A stretch of 64,000 nt of DNA from Alteromonas sp. BMJM2 (GTDB taxonomy: Bacteria; Pseudomonadota; Gammaproteobacteria; Enterobacterales; Alteromonadaceae). Shown in pieces: positions 19,309 through 28,095 of this stretch. Position 1 is the stretch's first letter. Each line of letters opens with the position of its first letter. The DNA lies in the NCBI RefSeq assembly GCF_027257845.1, contig NZ_JAPVOT010000009.1:62001-126000 (forward strand), in the 5' to 3' direction. A program made the position numbers and the translations under genes. The notes under the pieces are model-generated. The model was not told the origin of the DNA. It made no database searches and saw only the letters and a program-made list of their open reading frames with translations.

Positions 19309-20502
19309 ATGTCAGCACAAGTCATACTTCAACCTAACCGAGATAAATCTTTGCGTCGGCGTCACCCTTGGATTTTCGAAAGCGCGGTGGCAGAAGTAAA
19401 AGGTCGAGCAAAATTTGGCGATACGGTTGATGTTTTCGATTCTGAAGGTGAATGGTTAGGTCGTGGTGCTTACTCTCCAGAATCAAAGATTCGGATTCGT
19501 ATGTGGACGTTTAAAAAAGATGAAAGCATCGACAATGGCTTTTTTATGCGCAAATTAGAAACTGCGCTGGTCCTTCGCAAACGCTTGTTCAATCCCGCAA
19601 CAACGAATGCGTTTAGATGGGTGGCCTCAGAGAGTGATGGCCTGCCTGGCATTACTATCGATTTGTACGACAACGTGGCCGTGGTTCAACTGCTCAGTGC
19701 TGGTGGAGAAAAACACAGAAGCAAAATAGTGTGGGCAATCACTAAATTACTTCCCGATGTGCATATCTATGAGCGCAGCGATGTAGATGTTCGCAAAAAA
19801 GAAGGGCTAGAGCCAGTGATGGGCGTATTACACGGTACACCACCTAGCAAAGTTACCGTATTAGAAAACGGGCTCAAAATTGTCGTTGATATTGAAAATG
19901 GTCACAAAACAGGATTTTACCTCGACCAGAGAGACAGCCGGGCTGCCGCTGGCAATTATGCAAAAGACGCCGACGTATTAAACTGCTTTAGCTATACCGG
20001 CACCTTTTCATGCTATGCGCTACAGGGCGGAGCCAGATCCGTAACTAATGTAGATGTTTCTCAACCAGCATTAGACTTAGCGAAGCATCACGTTGCTATT
20101 AATGGGCTTGACGAAGATAAAGCGCAATACATTAATAAAGACGTCTTTAAAGCATTACGAGAGTATCAAAGTGAAGGAAAGCAGTTTGATATGGTTATTC
20201 TCGACCCGCCAAAGTTTGTCGATAACAAGGCCACCCTCAATCGCGCAGCACGAGGCTATAAAGACATAAATATGTATGGTATTCACGCGGTAAGATCAGG
20301 GGGGCTTTTACTAACATTTAGCTGCTCTGGCTTGATGCCAGCAGATTTATTTCAAAAAATTGTTGCCGATGCCGCCCTTGATGCAGGTCGTACGATAAAA
20401 ATTATTGCTAGGCTTAATCAAGCCTCTGACCACCCTATCATTGGCAGCTACCCTGAAGGTTATTACTTAAAAGGTCTGGTTTGTGAGGTCACTGACGACT
20501 AG
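19309..20502 (+). CDS. rlmI: 23S rRNA m5C1962 methyltransferase RlmI
   Basis: SAM-dependent methyltransferase that makes m5C1962 in 23S rRNA. I start it at the ATG at 19309 (397 residues, E. coli 396), because homology to RlmI begins there (MSAQVILQPNRDKSLRRRHP) and AAGAGA lies just upstream; the open frame continues 24 codons further up without homology. Domains: N-terminal PUA (~residues 1-75), an EEHEE-like middle, and a C-terminal Rossmann methyltransferase with the SAM loop LNCFSYTGTFSCYAL, the motif LDPPKFVDN and the catalytic cysteine region TFSCSGLM. The gene is followed by an unusual phased repeat (20533-20570). Confidence 0.96.
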   Translation: MSAQVILQPNRDKSLRRRHPWIFESAVAEVKGRAKFGDTVDVFDSEGEWLGRGAYSPESKIRIRMWTFKKDESIDNGFFMRKLETALVLRKRLFNPATTNAFRWVASESDGLPGITIDLYDNVAVVQLLSAGGEKHRSKIVWAITKLLPDVHIYERSDVDVRKKEGLEPVMGVLHGTPPSKVTVLENGLKIVVDIENGHKTGFYLDQRDSRAAAGNYAKDADVLNCFSYTGTFSCYALQGGARSVTNVDVSQPALDLAKHHVAINGLDEDKAQYINKDVFKALREYQSEGKQFDMVILDPPKFVDNKATLNRAARGYKDINMYGIHAVRSGGLLLTFSCSGLMPADLFQKIVADAALDAGRTIKIIARLNQASDHPIIGSYPEGYYLKGLVCEVTDD

Positions 20503-20512
20503 AGAAAATCGC

Positions 20513-20530
20513 TTTAGTCGTCGGACTAAA
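20513..20530 (+). repeat. Small inverted repeat just after rlmI
   Basis: TTTAGTC (20513-20519) and GACTAAA (20524-20530) around a 4-base loop, 11 bases after the rlmI stop. There is no T run, so I do not call it an intrinsic terminator. Confidence 0.55.
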
Positions 20531-20532
20531 CT

Positions 20533-20570
20533 AGCGTTTGCAAACGCTTCGCAAACGCTTTTCAAACGCT
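20533..20570. repeat. Helically phased octamer repeats with a 16-bp palindrome
   Basis: CAAACGCT occurs at 20541, 20552 and 20563, spaced exactly 11 bases apart, and an inverted copy (AGCGTTTG) abuts the first at 20533-20540, forming the perfect 16-bp palindrome AGCGTTTGCAAACGCT. The cluster lies between the convergent rlmI and DUF2061 genes. Function unknown; protein binding sites or simple slippage are both possible. Confidence 0.8.
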
Positions 20571-20651
20571 ACTCAATTGTGCGAGGAAGCAGTTGTATGA
20601 GGTAGCTGTTGGCATTACTAAGGTTGTGATTTACCTTACGCTATTTTTACC

Positions 20652-20861
20652 TTATAAAGCGAGCTGAGACATACCACTGTCACTTTCAGGCTTTTGCTCT
20701 AGCTTTCTCCACACCATTTCGTGAAAGTAAAAAGCCACCGTATTCACTGCTGGCTCAACGAGTGCCACCAGACCACCTACGACCATACTGCCCGTTAGTA
20801 AATAGGCAACGGTAAACGCTACCGCAAAATGCATAATGGCAAATGTTATTGTCTTTTTCAC
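20652..20861 (-). CDS. Small DUF2061 family membrane protein
   Basis: A 69-residue protein of the DUF2061 family: two membrane helices (~residues 5-22 and ~24-40) followed by the conserved EPAVNTVAFYFHEMVW segment. Function unknown. The start is a GTG at 20861 with a strong Shine-Dalgarno GAGGAG (complement of 20868-20873) six bases away. A 7-1-7 Fur-box-like site lies about 105 bases upstream, raising the possibility of iron control. Confidence 0.82.
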   Translation of the reverse strand: MKKTITFAIMHFAVAFTVAYLLTGSMVVGGLVALVEPAVNTVAFYFHEMVWRKLEQKPESDSGMSQLAL

Positions 20862-20965
20862 AATTGGCTCCTCAAATTCGCTTCAATTGATTTTGTTTAA
20901 ACAGTGATGCTTTATCGAGTTGGTTAATGTTCTAACAACCAATATCGCAATGAGGGAAATCGTAA

Positions 20966-20980
20966 TGAGAATTATTATTA
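20966..20980 (-). promoter_or_regulatory. Fur-box-like site upstream of the DUF2061 gene
   Basis: TGAGAATTATTATTA (plus strand) matches the 7-1-7 Fur consensus TGATAATNATTATCA at 12 of 14 informative positions. The only gene it can serve is the leftward DUF2061 gene starting at 20861. Binding is inferred from the pattern only, in an AT-rich region. Confidence 0.45.
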
Positions 20981-21044
20981 ATTGCAAGCGAAATGCTCAT
21001 CCATTTTAAATAACAAGGTAATCGCTTTTTTTAATCAAGACACA

Positions 21045-21085
21045 AAAAAACGGCGTAAGATCCAAAGTGACCTACGCCGTTTTTT
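21045..21085 (-). terminator. Rho-independent terminator after the PilZ gene
   Basis: AAAAAACGGCGTA (21045-21057) and TACGCCGTTTTTT (21073-21085) form a perfect 13-bp stem around a 15-base loop. It is symmetrical; the gene it most naturally ends is the leftward PilZ gene (stop at 21205). Confidence 0.85.
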
Positions 21086-21204
21086 AAATATCAAATAACA
21101 CCTCGCATCTGTTGCGTGACAGCAGTACGTACGAGCAACACCTATACGCCTTTTGCTGTGCGGTGCCAGATGCGTGATACCTAAGTCGTGCTACCTAATT
21201 CGTG

Positions 21205-21507
21205 CTATTTCATTTGAGTAATTTCAACACCAATGATGCAGCTTGCATCGGTTTCAGGTTCACATCGCACCACATTAGCAAGGGCTGCAAGTGATGGTAT
21301 CTGTGAACTGGAGGATTCTATGGCGACACTAATCTGCGTTCCCACCTCAATAGCAGGTTCATCCACTTCCAGAGACATGCCCGTTGCGCTTATATCCCTA
21401 CACATCGCCTGCATCGTACGGCTAGACTCATCGTCTGTAACCTGTAATTGACACGGCGAGTTGACCATCATCCTGAAAAAATTACGCTTATCGTCGTATC
21501 CTAGCAT
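21205..21507 (-). CDS. PilZ domain protein (predicted c-di-GMP receptor)
   Basis: A 100-residue single-domain PilZ protein. Both halves of the c-di-GMP binding signature are present: the arginine pair in KRNFFRMMV (RxxxR) near residue 8 and DISATGMSL (DxSxxG) near residue 40. It therefore probably binds c-di-GMP; the partner it controls is not evident from the neighbours. It is separated from hrpA by 130 bases and ends before a terminator at 21045-21085. Confidence 0.88.
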   Translation of the reverse strand: MLGYDDKRNFFRMMVNSPCQLQVTDDESSRTMQAMCRDISATGMSLEVDEPAIEVGTQISVAIESSSSQIPSLAALANVVRCEPETDASCIIGVEITQMK

Positions 21508-21637
21508 GCCTACTTCCTCTGATTTTTAGCTCACGCTTACTACCCTCTTTCTGTTATAGATTGAGGATAATCACTTGTCAAACCAAGCGATTAAATTACG
21601 TACAATTATGTGTACATACAGTGTGTAATAGCAAGAA

Positions 21638-24600
21638 TTAAAAATCGTCTAAGAACAAGGAAATACGTTTTGCCGATATGGGGTACGCAGTACCAAGCTG
21701 CTGTGCGAATAAAGATACTCTTAGCTCTTCAATCATCCACCGCGCATCATCAAGGGCCTCTGGTACCTTTCCCTTCGGATATTTACTGCACGCTTTTTCC
21801 CATTCTTTAATACTTTTATCAATCGTAAGCTGATGCATCCTGTCTTTATTAGGATCGATAGGTAGCTTTTCTAATCGACGTGAAAGGCCTTTTATATATC
21901 GATTCCAATCTTCTAACCTGCTCTCTCCAATGTGAGAAGCAAACCCTGGATAGACCAATGACGCCAAGTGAGCCTTACAATCGCCTAATGCGTTAATCAT
22001 GGTTAGCTGCACATTGCCCTTCATTTGCTTTTGACATTGATGGGCAAGCGTAAGCCCCTGCTCTACTTGCTTAGCAATACCGAGCACTTTGTCATTAATG
22101 TCAGCCCTGACTTTATCAACACAGGCTTCAAAGTCTGCTTTTTTTCTAATATCAGTATTATGCGCTTTGCAATAGTCAGACACCAAGGCATCAATACCCG
22201 CAAAAATACAGTCATCGATAAGCGCTTTCACGTGACCGAAAGGATTAAAATAAAGACCTAGCTTTGCTTTATTTGGCAGCTTATTTTGCAAGTAATTCAA
22301 TGGAGAAGGCATGGCGTTTTTAATTAAAACATTCACGCCTTGTCGATGCTCAACCGCAGCTTTATCAGCCTCATCGACAAGAGCAATATCCACTTTATCG
22401 CCCCGTTTCACCAGTGCCGGAAATGCCTGTACTTCAAATCCACCCACCTTTTGCACAAAAGTATCAGGTATAGATTCAAAGTCCCACTGCTCAATGTCGT
22501 TTCGCTCTAAATCAGGGGTAGCCGCTTTCTCAAATGTTTTTTGAACCTGTCCTGCACATTGCTGTTTCAGCGCGTGCAAATCGTCGCCAGACGCAATAAA
22601 TTCATTGTTGTCGTTGGTCACAGCAAAATGCATCTTTAAGTGCTTGTCTAGTTGTTCGAAATTCCAATCCTCTGGCTCAATCACAACCCCTGTCATTTTT
22701 CGCAACTTATCGGCAACGGCTTCTACTATCGCTATTGGGCGATTGTTTTTATCCGTCTCGGTTATATCTGCAAGACAGGCATCAGCAAAGTTAGGCGCCG
22801 GAACAAAATTTCTGCGCAAGCGCTTGGGCAAGGTTTTTATCATTCCAACAATGAGTTCATGCCTTAACCCCGGCACCAGCCAATCAAAGCCAACATCATC
22901 GACTTGGTTAAGTACGGGCAGCGGGATTAGAACAGTGACACCATCGTTTTCAGCATTTGGTTCAAAATTATAGCTAAGGGGCAGAGTGATGTTACCTTGT
23001 CGCCAAATATCAGGAAACGCATTGGCAACGGACTGGCCTGGCTGTTGACGATATACATCCTCTTCACTAAACGTGAGGTTTTCATTACTACCGTGCTGTT
23101 TAAACCACTTTTTAAAAGCTGCATCGTTGTTTGCTTCAACGGGAACTCGCTGAGCATAAAAGTGTGTAAGCTCTTCATCGTCGACAAGTAGATCTCGACG
23201 CCTCGTCTTTTGCTCAAATTCGTCAGCTTGCTCAAGCAGTGCTTGGTTTTCCTGCAGAAATTGATAATTGATTTTCGTGTTGCCGGCCACCAGCGCTTCG
23301 CGAATAAATAGCTCATGGCAAATTGCGGGGTCAATAAGACTATAGACTTTCGCGCGTTTCATCACAATGGGCAGGCCAAACAGCGTCACTTTTTCAAAGG
23401 CAATAACTGCGCCTCTTTTTTTGGACCAGTGAGGCTCTGAATAGCTGCTTTGCGTCACGTGTGTGGCAAGGGGCTCTATCCAAGACGGCTCAATTTTGGC
23501 AACCATACGCCCAAACAGCTTTGATGTTTCTACTAGCTCCGCCGCCATTATCCATTTAGGTTGTGCTTTCGACAAACCCGAGCCCGGAAAGATCATAAAC
23601 TTGGTATTTCGAGAGCCTAAATACTCTCGGTCTTTATCCTTGAAACCCAAATGAGATAGAAGGCCACTTGCAATAGCTTGATGAATAGCCTGGTAGTCGG
23701 CCTCTTGACTGCTAATACCAAACCCTAATTCGGCGATAGATTTTTTCAGTTGGCTGACAATGTCCTGCCACTCTCTCATACGCAGGTAGTTGATAAACCG
23801 CGTTTTACACCATTTCCTAAGTTGGTTTTGGGTAAGGTTGTTTTGCTGCGCTTTAAAACCTAACCAAAGGTTAAGAAGGCTAATAAAATCTGAGTCTTTA
23901 TCTGCAAACTCACTGTGACTCTCATCCGCTTGCTGACGTTTTTCTTGGGGCCGCTCTCGTGGGTCTTGTATAGAGAGGCCTGCAGCGATAACCATGACTT
24001 CGCTAAGCGCGTTGGTACTGTCTGCCTCAATAACCATTCTCGCATAGCGAGGATCGATAGGGAGTCGCGCAATACTTCTACCCATCTTTGTCAGCTGCAT
24101 CTTGTCTTTGTGTTTTGCAATTGCCTGAATTTCTTCCAGCAACCTAAAGCCGTCGTTGATATTGCGATTATCTGGCGGCTGTACAAATGGGAAGGCTGCA
24201 ATATCACCTAAACCTAGGGCCAGCATTTGCAGAATGACTGACGCTAAATTTGTTCGCAATATTTCTGGATCTGTAAACTCAGGACGGCCTAAGTAATCGT
24301 CTTCACTATAAAGTCGAATACAGATGCCGTCAGACACACGACCACAGCGCCCTGCCCGTTGATTTGCCGACGCTTGAGAAATGGCTTCTATGGGCAATCG
24401 CTGTACTTTACTTCGAGCGCTATAGCGGGAAATACGTGCAAAACCTGGGTCGATAACGTATTTGATACCTGGCACAGTAAGAGAGGTTTCCGCTACATTG
24501 GTAGCAAGTACAATGCGCCTACCGCTGTGAGACTGAAATATTCGATTTTGCTCCGAAGCAGACAGACGTGCGTACAGTGGAACCACTTCAGTATTGCGAT

Positions 24601-25624
24601 AGTGCTGCTTACTTAATGCATCTTGGGTATCGCGTATTTCCCTCTCACCACTAAGAAACACCAATATATCACCTGGCGCCTCCCCCATAAGTTCATCCAC
24701 AGCATGTATGATTGCATCAGTTTGCTCTACCTCTGAGTCGCTGTCTTCATTAGAGCGATAACGAACCTCTACAGGATAAGTTCTGCCACTTACCTCAATA
24801 ATGGGCGCATTGTTAAAATGCTCAGAGAATCGTTCTGGATCGATAGTCGCGGAGGTAATAATAAGCTTTAAATCTGGGCGTTTATCTAGCAACTGGCTCA
24901 GGTACCCAAGCAAGAAGTCAATATTGAGGCTTCGTTCGTGAGCCTCATCAATAATGATAGTGTCGTACTGATTTAAGAATCTGTCTTGCTGCATTTCAGC
25001 TAGCAGCATACCGTCGGTCATCAGCTTTACGTAACTTCGCTCACTGACTTGGTCGCTAAAGCGAATTTTAAAGCCTACTTTTTCACCTAAAGGCGTGTTC
25101 AATTCTTCAGCAATTCGCGTGGCTACGCTTCGCGCGGCAAGTCGTCTTGGCTGCGTATGAGCAATCATACCGTCAACACCGCGGCCTAACTCCAAACAGA
25201 TTTTTGGCAACTGTGTGGTCTTCCCTGAGCCCGTTTCACCCGCAACAATAACAACTTGGTTATTTGCAATGGCTTCTTTTATATCCTCTCTTTTGTCGCT
25301 GACAGGAAGCGGTGGATATTCAACCTTCGGTAAATTTGCTTTTCGCTGTGCTTTTTTCTCAACAGAGCGTGCAATGTCATTCTCTAATTTTTCAAACTGC
25401 TGCAGCAGTTTATCATTATTGCGCTCAATGCCTTTTGAAGCGGTCGAAGTTTCAGAGGCGGTCTTTCCTTGTGCCGCAGCTTTGGTTTCAGATGAGGCCT
25501 TAATTTCAGAGGCATTGAGCGCTTGGGCAAGCTGAGTAATACGTCGCTTTAACCGAAACTTATCTGCCGTAAGGCAGGAGTCGAGCTGTAGATAAAGCGG
25601 TTTTATTGCAATGGGTGAAGACAA
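21638..25624 (-). CDS. hrpA: ATP-dependent RNA helicase HrpA
   Basis: DEAH-box RNA helicase, 1328 residues (E. coli HrpA 1300). RecA-like core: Walker A GETGSGKTTQLP (~residue 130), DEAH box IIDEAHERSLN, SAT motif ITSATID, and motif VI QRAGRCGR. Helicase-associated and OB-type domains follow, then the large DUF3418 C-terminal extension typical of bacterial HrpA. E. coli HrpA has been linked to resolving stalled ribosomes and to fimbrial mRNA processing. An N-terminal segment (~residues 40-75) is a Lys/Ala/Ser/Thr-rich low-complexity insert (SSETKAAAQGKTASETSTA). Confidence 0.97.
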   Translation of the reverse strand: MSSPIAIKPLYLQLDSCLTADKFRLKRRITQLAQALNASEIKASSETKAAAQGKTASETSTASKGIERNNDKLLQQFEKLENDIARSVEKKAQRKANLPKVEYPPLPVSDKREDIKEAIANNQVVIVAGETGSGKTTQLPKICLELGRGVDGMIAHTQPRRLAARSVATRIAEELNTPLGEKVGFKIRFSDQVSERSYVKLMTDGMLLAEMQQDRFLNQYDTIIIDEAHERSLNIDFLLGYLSQLLDKRPDLKLIITSATIDPERFSEHFNNAPIIEVSGRTYPVEVRYRSNEDSDSEVEQTDAIIHAVDELMGEAPGDILVFLSGEREIRDTQDALSKQHYRNTEVVPLYARLSASEQNRIFQSHSGRRIVLATNVAETSLTVPGIKYVIDPGFARISRYSARSKVQRLPIEAISQASANQRAGRCGRVSDGICIRLYSEDDYLGRPEFTDPEILRTNLASVILQMLALGLGDIAAFPFVQPPDNRNINDGFRLLEEIQAIAKHKDKMQLTKMGRSIARLPIDPRYARMVIEADSTNALSEVMVIAAGLSIQDPRERPQEKRQQADESHSEFADKDSDFISLLNLWLGFKAQQNNLTQNQLRKWCKTRFINYLRMREWQDIVSQLKKSIAELGFGISSQEADYQAIHQAIASGLLSHLGFKDKDREYLGSRNTKFMIFPGSGLSKAQPKWIMAAELVETSKLFGRMVAKIEPSWIEPLATHVTQSSYSEPHWSKKRGAVIAFEKVTLFGLPIVMKRAKVYSLIDPAICHELFIREALVAGNTKINYQFLQENQALLEQADEFEQKTRRRDLLVDDEELTHFYAQRVPVEANNDAAFKKWFKQHGSNENLTFSEEDVYRQQPGQSVANAFPDIWRQGNITLPLSYNFEPNAENDGVTVLIPLPVLNQVDDVGFDWLVPGLRHELIVGMIKTLPKRLRRNFVPAPNFADACLADITETDKNNRPIAIVEAVADKLRKMTGVVIEPEDWNFEQLDKHLKMHFAVTNDNNEFIASGDDLHALKQQCAGQVQKTFEKAATPDLERNDIEQWDFESIPDTFVQKVGGFEVQAFPALVKRGDKVDIALVDEADKAAVEHRQGVNVLIKNAMPSPLNYLQNKLPNKAKLGLYFNPFGHVKALIDDCIFAGIDALVSDYCKAHNTDIRKKADFEACVDKVRADINDKVLGIAKQVEQGLTLAHQCQKQMKGNVQLTMINALGDCKAHLASLVYPGFASHIGESRLEDWNRYIKGLSRRLEKLPIDPNKDRMHQLTIDKSIKEWEKACSKYPKGKVPEALDDARWMIEELRVSLFAQQLGTAYPISAKRISLFLDDF

Positions 25625-25689
25625 AGTAACATCCTACGAAAAATAACTTTAGAGCGTTAAATTCAAATATTGGCAACTAGTACGGAGAT

Positions 25690-27045
25690 TTAGCGTGACT
25701 GGGTTAACTCATCGCCCTGTGGTTCACTGAATCGAGGAAAACCAAAGCTAATTGCCGCTATCCCGAAAACGAAAATCAACATGGGATACCAACAATAAGG
25801 GGTAATGGCTAAGGGAGAAATTCCCACTACTGCCGCAGCACTAAGAAGCTGGGCGCCATAGGGCACGAGCCCCTGAAAGCTGCATGAAAATATATCCAGT
25901 AACGAAGCGGTGCGGCGAGGATCAACCCCATACTTTTCGTTCAAGTCTTTAGCAATTGGTCCCGCAGTGACAATAGCAATAGTATTGTTGGCAGTCGTAA
26001 TATCTAAGAAGCTAACTAACCCAGCAATACTAAATTCAGCGCCTTTTTTGGTGGTGACTCTTTTTGTTAATCGTTGAATAAGCCACGTAATACCGCCATT
26101 AGCATGCATTAACGCCACAATGCCGCCAATAGTGATAGCAATCATCGCCAAGTCTTGCATCCAGCCCATGCCTTTTTGAATGCTTTGCATCATTGACAGT
26201 AAAGTAAAACTGCTTTGAGCAAGGCCAACTATGCATGCACTGGCAATACCTACCGCAAGAACGCTTATTACGTTAAACCCACTTAGCGCAAAACCTATAA
26301 TGCACAAGTACGGCACTATTCGCCAAAAATCATAGCTCTGTGCTTGCACAATTCCCGATGTGTCCACATCAACAAATAGAAGTAAAATCATAGTCACAAT
26401 GCAGGCAGGAAGAGCAACCATTAGGTTAGCCCGAAACTTATCTTTAAGCTGCACACCTTGAGTTCTGGTTGCCGCAATAGTGGTATCTGACACGAACGAG
26501 AGGTTATCACCAAACATAGCCCCGCCCACCACTATTCCCAGCGCCATTTCAATTGGCAGCCCAAGATTAGTAGCAAGGCCTGCTCCTATGGGTGAAAGCG
26601 CCGTTATTGTTCCCATTGACGTTCCCATTGCAAAAGAAATAAAGCAGCAAATAAGGAACAGGCCGGGCAAAATAAGTGAAGAAGGCACAAACTGCAGCGC
26701 CATGTTTACCGTAGCATCACGAGCACCAATATCAATGGTTACTGCATAAAACGCTCCTGCAAGAAGGAAGATAAGCACTAGCAAGATAATATTTTTATCG
26801 CCACCGCCTTTGCAAAAGGTTTGGACCTTTTCGGAAAAGCTGACCTTTTCGTTCTTAGGGTTAAGGCAAAGGCCGTAGCCTGCGCTAATGAAGAACGCAA
26901 CAAGTATGGGCATCGAAGTAATATCGTTGGTAGTAATACCCGTTACAACCACAAGGATGACAAAAAGAAGAATGGGCGTTAGCCCTATTGGATTTGGCGC
27001 GACAGAATTAGTTGGATGCACAGGAACTCGTTTATGTTTCGTCAA
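25690..27045 (-). CDS. Na+/H+ antiporter, NhaC family
   Basis: A 451-residue polytopic inner-membrane protein with about 11-12 hydrophobic helices. Family features are the FAMGTSMGTITALSPIGAGLA and GGAMFGDNLSFVSDTTIAATR stretches, conserved in NhaC-type antiporters and YuiF-like relatives, and DITTANNTIAIVTAGPIAKD in the second half. Likely exchanges Na+ for H+, possibly coupled to an amino acid or organic acid as in some relatives; substrate not determinable here. Monocistronic by appearance. Confidence 0.85.
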   Translation of the reverse strand: MTKHKRVPVHPTNSVAPNPIGLTPILLFVILVVVTGITTNDITSMPILVAFFISAGYGLCLNPKNEKVSFSEKVQTFCKGGGDKNIILLVLIFLLAGAFYAVTIDIGARDATVNMALQFVPSSLILPGLFLICCFISFAMGTSMGTITALSPIGAGLATNLGLPIEMALGIVVGGAMFGDNLSFVSDTTIAATRTQGVQLKDKFRANLMVALPACIVTMILLLFVDVDTSGIVQAQSYDFWRIVPYLCIIGFALSGFNVISVLAVGIASACIVGLAQSSFTLLSMMQSIQKGMGWMQDLAMIAITIGGIVALMHANGGITWLIQRLTKRVTTKKGAEFSIAGLVSFLDITTANNTIAIVTAGPIAKDLNEKYGVDPRRTASLLDIFSCSFQGLVPYGAQLLSAAAVVGISPLAITPYCWYPMLIFVFGIAAISFGFPRFSEPQGDELTQSR

Positions 27046-27351
27046 ATTTCATTAGGTGGAGAGGATAAAACGTTTTGATTATATTGCAAAAGAAAATTAA
27101 AAACCTGATGGGCTTTCAATTTATCACGCACGTGTTCTGTGCATTAAAAAAGTGACACGTCCAAATGAGGGTAGAAATACAAAGCTTAATGTAAACACTG
27201 CTTCGAATTTTCACCACGCCCAATGCATTTAAGGGGGCGCAATGAAAAAAAGGGAATTAGACAGATTGCAGTGTTACTTGGCGTGTTGACCTTGTCCCTT
27301 TCAGATAACCTCGCAACTATCGGTAAAAAGAGACAAAGCCAATGCATTTGG
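27046..27351. other. Intergenic region between the NhaC-type and CBS genes
   Basis: About 306 bases with no gene that I can support. A short leftward open frame at 27186-27377 overlaps the end of the CBS gene and resembles nothing. No hairpin terminator is obvious; the region presumably contains the NhaC gene promoter. Confidence 0.5.
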
Positions 27352-27771
27352 TTAAACCGCGTGTCGATAGCCATCATTTAATTGCACATCAATGGCTTTT
27401 AACACCGAGGTTCTGTTGATGCAGCCTAGCAAAATGCCATCATCATCTACAACAGGGTACACTTTCGGTTTTTGTTTCAGAAATAGCTCTGCAAGCTCAA
27501 TCACTGACATGTAGGGCTTTACCGATAATACCGGCGATTTCATTATATCACCCACCCGGCATATCTGTTCTCGGTAGTAGCTAGACGCTATCATGGTGGC
27601 AATGCAGTCTTGCTCTGACAGAAAGCCAATTACCTTACCTTTACTATCAAGAACAGGACCTCCACTCTGCTGGGTTGACAGAAGAGCTTCTACTGCCTGC
27701 GCAACGGGCATCTCAGCATTCAATTTCACTGGGTGCGTATTCATATAATCACTGACTTGCAACGATTCCAT
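27352..27771 (-). CDS. Tandem CBS-domain protein
   Basis: A 139-residue protein made almost entirely of a pair of CBS motifs (residues ~8-60 and ~70-130), a module that binds adenosine nucleotides and acts as an energy sensor. Recognisable pieces are DYMNTHPVKLNAEMPVAQAV, GGPVLDSKGKVIGFLSEQD and VYPVVDDDGILLGCINRT. I start it at the ATG at 27771, which has GGAG seven bases upstream; the frame is open 33 codons further but that part has no CBS homology. Partner unknown. Confidence 0.88.
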   Translation of the reverse strand: MESLQVSDYMNTHPVKLNAEMPVAQAVEALLSTQQSGGPVLDSKGKVIGFLSEQDCIATMIASSYYREQICRVGDIMKSPVLSVKPYMSVIELAELFLKQKPKVYPVVDDDGILLGCINRTSVLKAIDVQLNDGYRHAV

Positions 27772-28095
27772 CTTTATTCTCCAGTCGATGCGCCTACTTG
27801 CAGTTAAAGCGTTACAAATGAATAAGCGATGCGACATTTTAATTATTATAAAAATCTGTGAAAGCGACAAACGTTCACAGTGTTAGCGTAGACCGAGAAA
27901 CTTGCTCAATCCAGCCAACTTAACATTTTTTTTACAGCAACCGCTTAAAGTGATTGTAAATTCCCGTTCCCCAGAGATGTTGAATGCCTTACAACAAATA
28001 AAACTCTATGGCTTAAAGCAGGCGTTACAGGATAGAAATTTGGCGCTAGCAGTATCCCAGTGTAAACTGCCACACAAATTTAAGGGAACATTTCG
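27772..28095. other. Intergenic region, divergent CBS gene/sbcB
   Basis: About 324 bases between divergent genes. A rightward open frame at 27902-28207 overlaps the first 112 bases of sbcB in another frame and has no recognisable homology, so it is not called. I see no clear promoter or hairpin. Confidence 0.5.

Noticed and set aside
22605..22973. Plus-strand frames opposite hrpA, the longest 122 codons
   Set aside because: All are antisense to hrpA, whose frame is intact over 1328 codons.
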